From: JAAYTD01 sp964472015
GTDB lineage: Bacteria; Bacteroidota; Ignavibacteria; Kapaibacteriales; UBA2268
DNA length: 26,586 bases
Reading direction: 5' to 3'
NCBI GenBank assembly: GCA_964472015.1
Contig: CAYYIP010000024.1
Location: 1-26,586, forward strand
Position 1 is the first letter of the stretch. Each line of letters opens with the position of its first letter. The translations under genes were made by a program, and so were the position numbers. The notes under the pieces are model-generated. The model ran no database searches, was not told the origin of the DNA, and saw only the letters and a program-made list of their open reading frames with translations. Positions 1 through 6,046 of this stretch are shown one piece after another.

Positions 1-38
1 GAAGTAATCCCGCTATAAACCGAAAGAGGACAAACGCA

Positions 39-374
39 ATGAAGATAGAAAGATATTTCAAACCGGCTGATAGATATGTTTTTGACTTTGGTATGTGCGC
101 GCCTGCTAAGGGCTTTGCTCAGGTGGATACAGAGCAAGATGCAGCCTATTACGGAACATGGGCCAACCCGTTTACACTCAGTGTTGTGAGTTATTGTGAG
201 GGTGACGTGTGTATAAGCACAGCCGACAACACAGATGAATTTGTTAATGAAATACGCAAAATCAAAGATTGGAACGAAAAGGGCGGTTGGAGGTTTGGGG
301 GTATAGATCCGGGCTTTAATGATAAATTAAGGTATCGCTTTATTGAACTTGGATTATCGGATTTACTTCATTGA
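39..374 (+). CDS. Phage hypothetical protein, 111 aa
   Basis: I do not recognise the family. The ATG follows a purine-rich GAGGA site about 10 bases upstream, and the reading frame has balanced codon use with G/C in many third positions, unlike the AT-rich genes after 2060. The protein is a small soluble-looking product with many aromatics (AYYGTWANPF near residue 37, WNEKGGWRFGGIDPGF near residue 77) and no signal peptide or membrane segment. It is the first of a run of closely packed small plus-strand genes (next start 28 bases downstream), typical of phage accessory blocks. The same composition break that affects the whole 1-2060 stretch applies here, so it may belong to a different genome from the rest of the window. 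Confidence 0.75.
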   Translation: MKIERYFKPADRYVFDFGMCAPAKGFAQVDTEQDAAYYGTWANPFTLSVVSYCEGDVCISTADNTDEFVNEIRKIKDWNEKGGWRFGGIDPGFNDKLRYRFIELGLSDLLH

Positions 375-401
375 TTGAGACGATAATACGGAGGTGAAGA
401 G

Positions 402-686
402 ATGAAAGTATATGGCATTTTTTATGGTGGCTGTAACTACTCGCAAACTGTCACGAATAGAAGCGTTGAAGAGTTTAGATCGATCAAACAAGCGCGCGAT
501 ATCTTTGAGTCAAGAGCTGACTTTGACCCGTATTATCCTTGCGTCGATGAAGAAGCAGAAATGCAGCTCTTTTTCTCAGATCCTAGAAACGACGAAGACT
601 CCGATGAATCCTTGATCGACCCGGGATATCCTGACAGAGTGCTTTCTCTGGGCCCGCGTGGTGGCGTGCATATTTCACGCTGCTAG
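402..686 (+). CDS. Small conserved-type phage protein, 94 aa (GPRGG C-terminus)
   Basis: The start is supported by GGAGGTGAAGAG immediately upstream of the ATG. The protein has a beta-strand N-terminus (MKVYGIFYGG), an acidic middle and a C-terminus of the form YPDRVLSLGPRGGVHI. A tyrosine/aspartate-rich segment followed by GPRGG near the C-terminus is a layout I associate with small hypothetical proteins found in many unrelated phages; function is unknown. An overlapping plus-frame ORF in the same interval is a shadow, because the SD-supported frame is this one. Codon use matches gene 39-374 and differs from the AT-rich genes downstream of 2060. Confidence 0.75.
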   Translation: MKVYGIFYGGCNYSQTVTNRSVEEFRSIKQARDIFESRADFDPYYPCVDEEAEMQLFFSDPRNDEDSDESLIDPGYPDRVLSLGPRGGVHISRC

Positions 687-728
687 GTTATTCCCTGTGA
701 GGAGATTAAAACAAAGGAGGATACAGGC

Positions 729-941
729 ATGGATAAAGGCATATACCGTCTCATGGTTAAAAATGAGAATGGCAGGTTTCAGCCGGTGTCGGGGATAGAC
801 GAGAACGGGAAGCCGGTTTTCACTACGAACATTATTAATGGCGTGTGCTTCTGGGACCATACCGAGAAATCAATAAAGGGTATTGCTTCGATGATCGCTG
901 AGAAATACCCCGCCCTGGTGTTTGAGCTAAGAAAGGCATAA
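729..941 (+). CDS. Small phage hypothetical protein, 70 aa
   Basis: Start chosen at the ATG preceded by AAAGGAGGATACAGGC, a near-perfect ribosome binding site with normal spacing. The product is a 70-residue mixed alpha/beta polypeptide (MDKGIYRLMVKNENGRF... ending IAEKYPALVFELRKA) with no recognisable catalytic motif, signal peptide or membrane helix. It is collinear with the preceding small genes, spaced about 40 bases from the 94 aa gene. I cannot assign a function. Composition is like its neighbours in 1-2060. A long antisense ORF at 835-1083 overlaps it and is treated as a shadow because it has no ribosome binding site and would run against the gene direction. Confidence 0.65.
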   Translation: MDKGIYRLMVKNENGRFQPVSGIDENGKPVFTTNIINGVCFWDHTEKSIKGIASMIAEKYPALVFELRKA

Positions 942-984
942 GGGCATGTGGAGAAGGAATTAAAAAAAGAAGGAGGAAATGAAA

Positions 985-1152
985 ATGGAAAAGAAAGTTA
1001 AGGTTATTTGCCCCATGTGTAAGGGATTCGGGAATACAATCACCAATGCCAAGAACGACAAGCATTGTATATGCAAGAGGCATGGCGAATTGTGGAGGCT
1101 TCCAGATGGTAGATATCTCGCCATATATGGGCGGGTTCCCTTTTGGTACTGA
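985..1152 (+). CDS. Short zinc-ribbon-like protein, 55 aa
   Basis: An AGGAGG sits at 971-976. The in-frame ATG at 985 has the normal 8-base spacing, while the ATG at 979 is too close, so 985 is preferred. Reading gives 55 residues with CPMC at residues 9-12 and CIC at 28-30 followed by KRHGELW. A CxxC pair plus a second CxC/H group in a protein this small suggests a structural zinc site of the zinc-ribbon type. The shape also recalls the small zinc-finger proteins scattered through phage early regions. Partner and target are unknown. It ends with WY-TGA at 1152, and a roughly 200-base non-coding stretch follows. Confidence 0.55.
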   Translation: MEKKVKVICPMCKGFGNTITNAKNDKHCICKRHGELWRLPDGRYLAIYGRVPFWY

Positions 1153-1307
1153 GGCGAAGGAAATTCAAGAAATCCTTTAACCCTCTTTCCCCTGTCTGAG
1201 CTATCGGGCAGGATGTTAATATTTCTGCAACACCTAATGAATTTTTATGTTGGTTTGGTGTAGGTTCTGGTGGATGTTTATTAGAAAATTAATTATTGTA
1301 CCTCCAA

Positions 1308-1324
1308 TCTATATATATTAATTA
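1308..1324 (+). promoter_or_regulatory. Promoter-like element TCTATATATATTAATTA (copy 1)
   Basis: This 17-base string is identical to those at 25991-26007 (plus) and 8762-8778 (minus), and matches 16 of 17 bases at 5239-5255 (plus). Here it lies about 30 bases before the SD-supported start at 1356, inside a locally AT-rich pocket of an otherwise higher-GC stretch. The position just ahead of first genes suggests a promoter or transcription-factor site; which polymerase would use it is unknown. Confidence 0.5.
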
Positions 1325-1355
1325 GTGAAGTAAAAAAAAGAGAGGAGGAAAGGCT

Positions 1356-1663
1356 ATGAATTACAAAAACCACGTAGAGAATGATTGGACAACCAAGGCT
1401 GGACTGAGGGCTATATGCATACTCACAGGCATGGGCCACCGTTGCGGTTATGTCGGTATTCCCAAAGGACATCCACTGTACGGCGTTGANNNNNNNNNNN
1501 NNNNNNNNNNNNNNNNNNNNNNNNNNNNNNNNNNNNNNNNNNNNNNNNNNNNNNNNNNNNNNNNNNNNNNNNNNNNNNNNNNNNNNNNNTTCTCAGAACA
1601 CAGGAATACGTTGAATCCGAGTGTGAATCTCTCGCTGAACAGCTTGCTGTGATCATAGAGTAA
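1356..1663 (+). CDS. Conserved phage hypothetical protein (YVGIPKGHPLYGV family), interrupted by an assembly gap
   Basis: GAGAGGAGGAAAGG precedes the ATG. Residues 24-44 contain TGMGHRCGYVGIPKGHPLYGV, the N-terminal signature of a hypothetical protein family that I recall as widespread in phages. After the N block, the frame ending at 1663 gives a C-terminus reading RTQEYVESECESLAEQLAVIIE, which matches the expected C-terminal type (VE.ECESLAEQL). The two halves are in different frames across the 100 N (start at 1356, stop at 1661-1663), so the true gap is not 100 bases if this is one gene; its length must be 3k+2. Family members are much longer than what is visible, so a few hundred bases are probably missing. 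Function unknown. Confidence 0.7.
1490..1589. other. Scaffold gap of exactly 100 N
   Basis: A run of exactly 100 N is the usual placeholder for a gap of unknown length. It falls inside the 1356-1663 gene, and frame comparison on both sides shows that the nominal length is wrong if the gene is intact. Confidence 0.97.
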
Positions 1664-1681
1664 AGTCCGGTGGAGAGGTTA

Positions 1682-1807
1682 ATGGATGCTGCTCACAAGC
1701 TAGCAATGTACGTCCTGCAATCTGAGGCATATCAGAAGGACATGGTCACAAGGGATGCAGATGATGGTGTGATGGCCCTTGTAATGCCGAGAAAGGCGGG
1801 TGAATGA
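1682..1807 (+). CDS. Very small phage protein, 41 aa
   Basis: GGAGAGGTTA precedes the ATG at 1682. The 41-residue product (starting MDAAHKLAMYVLQSEAYQKD, ending MPRKAGE) is helical and charged. It is in the same direction as its neighbours, 18 bases after the preceding stop, and its TGA overlaps a following ATG (ATGATG at 1804). This packing is the best support for it being real. I do not recognise the family. Confidence 0.5.
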   Translation: MDAAHKLAMYVLQSEAYQKDMVTRDADDGVMALVMPRKAGE

Positions 1808-1815
1808 TGAAGACT

Positions 1816-1873
1816 CCAGTGGATGCGGTACATCTCATAGCGGATACACGCATAGATGTACCGCATCCACTGG
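1816..1873. repeat. Perfect 20-bp inverted repeat with 18-base loop
   Basis: Bases 1816-1835 (starting CCAGTGGATGCG) are the exact reverse complement of 1854-1873 (ending CGCATCCACTGG), with 18 bases between. No U-tract follows, so it does not look like an intrinsic terminator. The right arm reads as the N-terminus of a plausible small ORF (MYRIHWEDVIV), which makes the left arm look like an inverted copy of coding sequence: either a genuine hairpin or a fold-back assembly artefact. Confidence 0.9.
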
Positions 1874-1972
1874 GAGGATGTAATCGTTTCAAGAGAAGAC
1901 GCTAAGAGGATGAGCATAGAAGACACTCTAAGTGTAATGGAGAATTTCAGGAAAAGGAACAGGAGACCATAA
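1856..1972 (+). CDS. Possible 38 aa ORF beginning in the inverted repeat
   Basis: Starting at the ATG at 1856 the frame gives 38 residues: MYRIHWEDVIV then SREDAKRMSIEDTLSVM and a basic end FRKRNRRP. The amino-acid texture is protein-like, but there is no good ribosome binding site because the start lies in the right arm and loop of the hairpin. A GGGAGGATG inside the frame at 1872-1880 opens only a short reading frame. An alternative ORF from 1804 to 1905 (33 aa, ending CNRFKRRR) overlaps in another frame and is start-coupled to the preceding stop. I cannot decide between them. Confidence 0.3.
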   Translation: MYRIHWEDVIVSREDAKRMSIEDTLSVMENFRKRNRRP

Positions 1973-2059
1973 CGGAAGGACCGAAGAGTATATGGGTAGA
2001 TAATATTGAAGTTATCTGAGCTGACCTCGCTGACGCGCTGGCGGAGACGACTATAATCC

Positions 2060-2290
2060 ATGAGCATAGGACTACGGAAAATTCTAAAAAAAGAATATAA
2101 TATTAATATAATCGAAGGAAATGTAATAAATATTAATGGAAAGAATATTGGAACTATTTTTCAAGATTACAAATATGGTTATCATCCAGCTATTAAATTA
2201 CAAATTGGAAAAAAAATTACATGGTTTGAATTAGACGAAAAAGATTTAATTAATAAAATTGCTGAAAAAGTTGTTGAAGTTTATAAATAA
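2060..2290 (+). CDS. Hypothetical protein, 76 aa, probably truncated at the N-terminus
   Basis: This is the first ORF with the AT-rich codon use of the rest of the window (Lys, Ile and Asn dominate). The first few codons, MSIGLR, lie at the composition switch, and no well-spaced ribosome binding site precedes the ATG. The following residues (KILKKEYNINIIEGNVININGKN) look like the interior of a small beta-rich protein with an ITWFELDEKDLINKI helix near the C-terminus. I read it as the 3' part of a phage gene joined to foreign sequence at about 2060, though a true short gene is possible. No function is assigned. It is followed 20 bases later by the NADAR gene with its own site. Confidence 0.5.
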   Translation: MSIGLRKILKKEYNINIIEGNVININGKNIGTIFQDYKYGYHPAIKLQIGKKITWFELDEKDLINKIAEKVVEVYK

Positions 2291-2310
2291 TAACAGAAAG
2301 GAATTAAAAT

Positions 2311-2745
2311 ATGAGTATTGATTCTTTTAGAGGGAAATATGCTTTTTTAAGTAATTTTTACCTCAGTCCTTTTACAATTAAAAATAGAGAATATAAAACA
2401 GTTGAACATTTTTTTCAATCTTGTAAAACAGAAGATTTTGAAGAACAAGAAAAAATAAGAAATTCAAAAAGTCCTTCCGAGGCAAAAAAATTAGGAAAAA
2501 AAGTAAAACTCAGAGATGATTGGGAATTAATAAAAGTAACATTTATGTATCTTGGTCTTCTTTGTAAATTTGAACAAAATAAAGATTTAGCAAAAAAATT
2601 AATTGATACAGGTGATTTAGAATTGATAGAAGGTAATAATTGGAATGATATTTATTGGGGTGTTTGTAATGGTAATGGAAAAAATATACTAGGTAAATTG
2701 CTAATGACTATAAGAAATAAATTGATTTTAGAGGAGAAAAATTAA
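2311..2745 (+). CDS. NADAR-family protein (YbiA-like N-glycosidase)
   Basis: The 144 aa protein matches the NADAR (YbiA/DUF1768) family over its whole length. It has FRGKYAFLSNFYLSPF at residues 5-20, the YKTVEHFFQSCK helix at 29-40, SPSEAKKLGKKVKLRDDWE at 54-72, KFEQN, TGDLELIEGN and WNDIYWGV...GKNILGKLLMTIR at the end. Family members act on ribosylated substrates: YbiA cleaves riboflavin-pathway intermediates, and characterised NADAR proteins remove ADP-ribose from guanine in DNA, reversing DarT-type toxins. In a phage the attractive inference is counter-defence against DNA ADP-ribosylation. The start has AGAAAGGAATTAAAAT upstream. It sits 2 bases from the phosphoesterase gene, probably in one transcript. 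Confidence 0.88.
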   Translation: MSIDSFRGKYAFLSNFYLSPFTIKNREYKTVEHFFQSCKTEDFEEQEKIRNSKSPSEAKKLGKKVKLRDDWELIKVTFMYLGLLCKFEQNKDLAKKLIDTGDLELIEGNNWNDIYWGVCNGNGKNILGKLLMTIRNKLILEEKN

Positions 2746-2747
2746 TT

Positions 2748-3542
2748 TTGAAAATAATATGGATTACTGATCCTCATATTAATCATGTTACGATTGAAAA
2801 ACAAAATTTAGTTTTGAATGATATATTAAAAGAAAATCCTTCTCATATATTTTTAACAGGTGATATTGAAAATAATCGTAATTTGAATTTTCTTTTATCA
2901 TTGTCTAAAATAGCTAAAGTATATTTTATTTTAGGTAATCATGATTTTTATGGTAATTCTTTTAATTTAACAAATAAGAAGTTTAAAAGATTTGCAAATA
3001 AAAATAAAGATGTATATTATCTTACAAATTTACCATCAATAGAATTAACAAAGAAAACATGTGTTGTTGGTCATGATGGATGGTATGATCTTTTAAATGG
3101 AGATTTTTGGAATACTAGAGTTTATCTCAATGATTTTAATTTTATAAATGATTTAAAATATCATTCTAAACCTGAATTATTTGATTTAATTCAAATAATT
3201 AATAAAAAATTTATTAAACAAGCAAAATATCATTTAGAAAATGCATTAAAAAAATATGATAAAATATTTTTTTTAACACATGTTCCACCATTTAAAGAAG
3301 CATCATTTTATTTAGGAAAACCAACATCTGAATATTATCTTCCATTTTTCTCATGTAAAACAATGGGAGAAATGATTTTAGATGTTATGAAAAATTATAA
3401 AAATAAAAAATTAATTATTTTATGTGGACATACTCATCATGAAGGTTTTTATAAACCAAATGAAAATATTATTGTTGATGTTGGGAAATGTAGATATGGA
3501 GAGATTTTCTTAAAAAATATAACAGAATATTTACAAGATTAG
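2748..3542 (+). CDS. Calcineurin-like metallophosphoesterase
   Basis: The 264 aa product carries the full set of binuclear-metal motifs in order: DPHIN (D-x-H) at residues 8-12, GDIEN near 38, GNHDFY near 63-68, HVPPF near 176 and GHTHHEG near 227. This defines the calcineurin-like phosphoesterase fold. Substrate cannot be read from sequence; phage members include nucleases, 2',3'-cyclic phosphodiesterases and nucleotide phosphatases. Translation starts at TTG (2748), since GAGGAG lies about 10 bases before it and no ATG is available. It directly follows the NADAR gene and is closed by a strong hairpin at 3548-3581. Co-location with a glycosidase that frees nucleotide-linked ribose suggests a shared role in nucleotide or DNA repair chemistry, but this is inference. 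Confidence 0.87.
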   Translation: MKIIWITDPHINHVTIEKQNLVLNDILKENPSHIFLTGDIENNRNLNFLLSLSKIAKVYFILGNHDFYGNSFNLTNKKFKRFANKNKDVYYLTNLPSIELTKKTCVVGHDGWYDLLNGDFWNTRVYLNDFNFINDLKYHSKPELFDLIQIINKKFIKQAKYHLENALKKYDKIFFLTHVPPFKEASFYLGKPTSEYYLPFFSCKTMGEMILDVMKNYKNKKLIILCGHTHHEGFYKPNENIIVDVGKCRYGEIFLKNITEYLQD

Positions 3543-3547
3543 ATTAA

Positions 3548-3581
3548 AAAATGGGTCTAGGAAAAATCCTAGACCCATTTT
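3548..3581. terminator. Bidirectional terminator, 15-bp perfect stem
   Basis: AAAATGGGTCTAGGA pairs perfectly with TCCTAGACCCATTTT around a 4-base A loop, with T-rich sequence on the right and A-rich sequence on the left. It therefore works for the plus-strand phosphoesterase gene and the convergent capsid gene. Confidence 0.92.
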
Positions 3582-3602
3582 ATTTTTTTGCTTTAATAAA
3601 TC

Positions 3603-5054
3603 TTATGCACCAATTGATACAGTTCCAATACCATTATGACGAACAAGAGCATTAGCATAACGAGAAAGAATTGTTAAGGTTGGTTTATTGCCAAGAGGAT
3701 ATGGATGAAGCACAGCGGGAACATAAGGAGAATGGAAATAAACTGAACGAATTTCATCAGATGGCTTATAAATTACAACCATTGTTCCCTGAGGAACTAC
3801 GGCTGAAGAAAGAACACGCCATTTTCCACCAGTTAATGTTGCCACATTATATCCAACATCCCCATCAAGTGCGCCTGTTCCTGAATAACTATAAGAATTA
3901 ATATCTTCAAGAATAGCAGAATCTATGGGATTTGAAAGAATTGTATTTGCCGAAGCAATATTGGTATCTGTATAAACCTGATTTGAAAGTTTATTCAAAA
4001 CAGGAATAATATTTTCATGCCAATATTTATCACCCCAAGCATAACCTCCGGGAGCTGTCCTATCAAATGATTCTCTGTGAGATTTTGCATTCATTGTTGT
4101 ATTTGCAGAAATAAGAGAAGTAATGATTTCTCTATCAATATCTAGAGCCAACTGCTGTCCGATAAGATTTACAACTTCTGATTGAACGGAAACATCAAAT
4201 AGAGCTCTCATATCCTGCTCCATATTTATGCTCCAATCAGCAGAAATCTGACGATCTCTTGAATAAAGTCTAATCTTATCAACAGTAAGTCTAATTTTTG
4301 GATTAATTTTATTTTCTTCAAGGGAACAAGTTACTGTATATGCCACTTTAGTAACAATATTAGTTGTGCTTGCAATTGTCACTTTTCCACTTAAGAAATC
4401 AACGCGACCCGAAATTACATCACTATCTCCTTTGATTTCAACGGCAGAAGAGAAAAAACCTTCAACGTCAGGAACAATACTTACGGATTCAGTATTTGTA
4501 CCATCTGATACTTCTGTGATAATAAAATCTCTCTGAAGGTGAGCATCGGAAGATGAAATATGTAATACTTCATTAAGAACATCATATGAAGAACTTGGAA
4601 CATCTATCGTTGCAGCAACAGGAGTACCTATTTGAGCACCGGTGGAAATATCATCAATAACAGCAGGAGCGGTTATCAAATCAGTTTTACCTGACTGAGA
4701 AAATGCAGCATTAATAAAAGCTTTTACACATTCAGGTTTATCCATTGGAGATACTGTTACTGCTTCTTTTGCAACAAATTTAGGATAAAAAACTCTAAGA
4801 ACAGGAAGAGTTAAAGATTCATAAGGGTTAATCTGATACATTGAGTTTTCTAAAAGACTAACTCTCGTATTCTCAGCTAACATTGTAAAAACTTCACGAT
4901 CTTTCTTATTTTCAAGAGATTCGGCAAGACTTGTTACATAAGTACTAAATGCTTTGTCATTTACAAGAATCTGTTTTAGGTTACCGGGTTTTGAGGGATC
5001 AATACCCGAAGCCTTTTTAGTAGTTCTATATGCTTCAACTAGAATTTCTTTCAT
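3603..5054 (-). CDS. Major capsid protein (T4 gp23-like, HK97 fold)
   Basis: The 483 aa product aligns by eye with T4 gp23. The segment KIRLYSRDRQISADWSINMEQDMRALFDV, then NLIGQQLALDIDREIITSLI (about residues 260-315), parallels the gp23 block KSRQLKAAYSIELAQDLRAVHG...EIMLEINREVVDWI. The C-terminal half has GKWRVLSSAVVPQGTMVVIYK and YFHSPYVPAVLHPYPLGNKPTLTILSRYA, equivalent to the gp23 GGKYRVYIDQYA and YYAPYV regions. Residues about 130-240 are Thr/Ser/Val-rich and beta-like, perhaps an inserted surface domain. The N-terminus MKEILVEAYRT holds an L-x-E-A site of the type cut by gp21. GGAGGATTTATAAATC precedes the ATG, and a putative late promoter lies at 5096-5114. It is a single-gene unit ended by the 3548-3581 hairpin. 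Confidence 0.93.
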   Translation of the reverse strand: MKEILVEAYRTTKKASGIDPSKPGNLKQILVNDKAFSTYVTSLAESLENKKDREVFTMLAENTRVSLLENSMYQINPYESLTLPVLRVFYPKFVAKEAVTVSPMDKPECVKAFINAAFSQSGKTDLITAPAVIDDISTGAQIGTPVAATIDVPSSSYDVLNEVLHISSSDAHLQRDFIITEVSDGTNTESVSIVPDVEGFFSSAVEIKGDSDVISGRVDFLSGKVTIASTTNIVTKVAYTVTCSLEENKINPKIRLTVDKIRLYSRDRQISADWSINMEQDMRALFDVSVQSEVVNLIGQQLALDIDREIITSLISANTTMNAKSHRESFDRTAPGGYAWGDKYWHENIIPVLNKLSNQVYTDTNIASANTILSNPIDSAILEDINSYSYSGTGALDGDVGYNVATLTGGKWRVLSSAVVPQGTMVVIYKPSDEIRSVYFHSPYVPAVLHPYPLGNKPTLTILSRYANALVRHNGIGTVSIGA

Positions 5055-5095
5055 GATTTATAAATCCTCCAAAAAAAATTTATAGAAAAAAATTT

Positions 5096-5114
5096 TTTCT
5101 TTATTTTTTGTTCT
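5096..5114 (-). promoter_or_regulatory. Putative late promoter before the capsid gene
   Basis: Read on the minus strand, AGAACAAAAAATAAAGAAA is identical over 19 bases to the element before the acidic repeat protein (16252-16270). It resembles elements before two other head genes. It lies about 42 bases before the start codon. The ATAAA core recalls the T4 late promoter TATAAATA, but this is a distinct motif. Confidence 0.5.
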
Positions 5115-5238
5115 ACAAATTTTTATTATTGGATTTTAACATGTTATAAAAATTAAATTTTATTTTCAAGGGAGATTCTAAATATATAAAAATGAATATA
5201 GAATCTTTCTGTAATATTGTTTTAAAAAAACATACTAT

Positions 5239-5255
5239 TCTATATATATTAATCA
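5239..5255 (+). promoter_or_regulatory. Promoter-like element TCTATATATATTAATCA (copy 2)
   Basis: It differs by one base from the three identical copies elsewhere. It lies about 80 bases upstream of the 5336 gene, farther than in the other three cases, leaving a short leader before AAGGAGG. Confidence 0.45.
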
Positions 5256-5335
5256 ATACAACAATATACGATTATCATACAACTTTTAGATTATGTTTTA
5301 AAAAATATTTAAAAATTTCAAGGAGGCTTTAATTA

Positions 5336-5608
5336 ATGAATGTTAAATCAAGAAAAAAATCTTTAGCAACGAAAATGGCAAAGAATCAATTAGAAATACT
5401 TTCAGTATTTGATAAAAGAAGTTTAATTGCGGCAAGGATTTTAACTGGAGATTATTCTATTGAAATAGATGAATGGGGATTTTTAATTGCATCCAATGAG
5501 ACAATTATCAAATTATGTAAATATCTAAAAAAAGACATTGATTTCAAAAACAAATATACGGGACATGATAATCAATGTTTATTTGGTACTATTATACTCA
5601 GAAAGTAA
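5336..5608 (+). CDS. Hypothetical protein, 90 aa, lone plus-strand gene in the head locus
   Basis: AAGGAGGCTTTAATTA precedes the ATG, a strong site. The product begins with a basic stretch (MNVKSRKKSLATKMAKNQ), followed by a compact alpha/beta body (SIEIDEWGFLIASNETIIKLCKYLKKD) and two cysteines. No family is recognised. It is the only plus-strand gene between 3542 and 25990, flanked by head genes on the opposite strand, with its own promoter-like element upstream and a bidirectional hairpin right after the stop. An isolated, separately controlled small gene in a structural locus suggests an early-expressed insertion, such as a moron-like or homing-independent accessory gene, but its role is unknown. 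Confidence 0.8.
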   Translation: MNVKSRKKSLATKMAKNQLEILSVFDKRSLIAARILTGDYSIEIDEWGFLIASNETIIKLCKYLKKDIDFKNKYTGHDNQCLFGTIILRK

Positions 5609-5613
5609 AAGCA

Positions 5614-5644
5614 AAAAAATGGCTAAAATATGTAGCCATTTTTT
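5614..5644. terminator. Bidirectional terminator between convergent genes
   Basis: AAAAAATGGCTA pairs with TAGCCATTTTTT around a 7-base loop. The A and T flanks provide U-tracts on both strands. It serves the 90 aa plus-strand gene and the minus-strand coiled-coil gene. Confidence 0.9.
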
Positions 5645-5647
5645 AGA

Positions 5648-6046
5648 TTATTTTTTTGTTAAAATTTGAACTGTTTCTGAAAGAAATTCATCTATTTGTT
5701 TTTCTTTTAGAAAATGTATGTTATCAACTGCTTTATATAATTTATCTTTAATATTTTTATTTTTAATTTTATTTGTCAATAATAATTTTTCAATTCTTTC
5801 AAGTAACATTATTCTTTTTTTATTTGTATCATTTTCATTTACAATTTTTTTAAGTAATTTTTGTTCATCATTGATTATTTTTTTCTTTTTAATATTTTCA
5901 TTTTTTATTCTTTCAATTTCTTTTTTTAAAAGAATTATTTTTTCAGAAATGAATGGTATAAAAAACTCTATTATATCATTAAGTAATTCCATTTTCTTAT
6001 TATCATTAGTTTCTATATTAACAATTTTAGTTTTTATTACATCCAT
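5648..6046 (-). CDS. Coiled-coil protein, 132 aa
   Basis: A lysine/isoleucine/glutamate-rich product, probably one long helical hairpin. Residues about 35-70 (FISEKIILLKKEIERIKNENI... onward) and 75-125 show heptad-like hydrophobic spacing. There are no catalytic motifs and no membrane segment. The ATG overlaps the end of the HD gene by 20 bases and has AAAGGATG upstream, so it is translationally coupled to it. It is the last gene of the nucleotidyltransferase/HD cassette, ending at the 5614-5644 hairpin. It may be a partner or regulator of the two enzymes, but nothing in the sequence proves this. Confidence 0.75.
   Translation of the reverse strand: MDVIKTKIVNIETNDNKKMELLNDIIEFFIPFISEKIILLKKEIERIKNENIKKKKIINDEQKLLKKIVNENDTNKKRIMLLERIEKLLLTNKIKNKNIKDKLYKAVDNIHFLKEKQIDEFLSETVQILTKK

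Larger units (their letters stand above)
5055..5335. other. Divergent intergenic region between capsid gene and 90 aa gene
   Basis: About 280 bases hold promoter-like elements facing both ways: the minus-strand late-type motif at 5096-5114 and the plus-strand TCTATATATATTAATCA at 5239-5255. An 8-bp inverted repeat AGATTCTA/TAGAATCT lies at 5173-5207. A 46-codon ORF at 5192-5332 has a poorly spaced SD and is not called. Confidence 0.6.

Noticed and set aside
1216..1293. Open frame reading VNISATPNEFLCWFGVGSGGCLLEN before promoter copy 1
   Set aside because: It has no start codon or SD and follows an in-frame TGA; it may be a gene fragment but cannot be supported.
1732..2067. Minus-strand ORF of 111 codons across the inverted repeat
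   Set aside because: It runs against all neighbours, crosses the composition switch and has no ribosome binding site; likely chance.
3671..3901. Plus-strand ORF of 76 codons within the capsid gene
   Set aside because: It is antisense to the well-supported gp23-like gene, has no ribosome binding site and gives no recognisable protein.
5192..5332. 46-codon plus-strand ORF ahead of the 90 aa gene
   Set aside because: The nearest GGGAG is 17 bases from the ATG, the ORF contains the promoter-like element, and it ends in the SD of the next gene.
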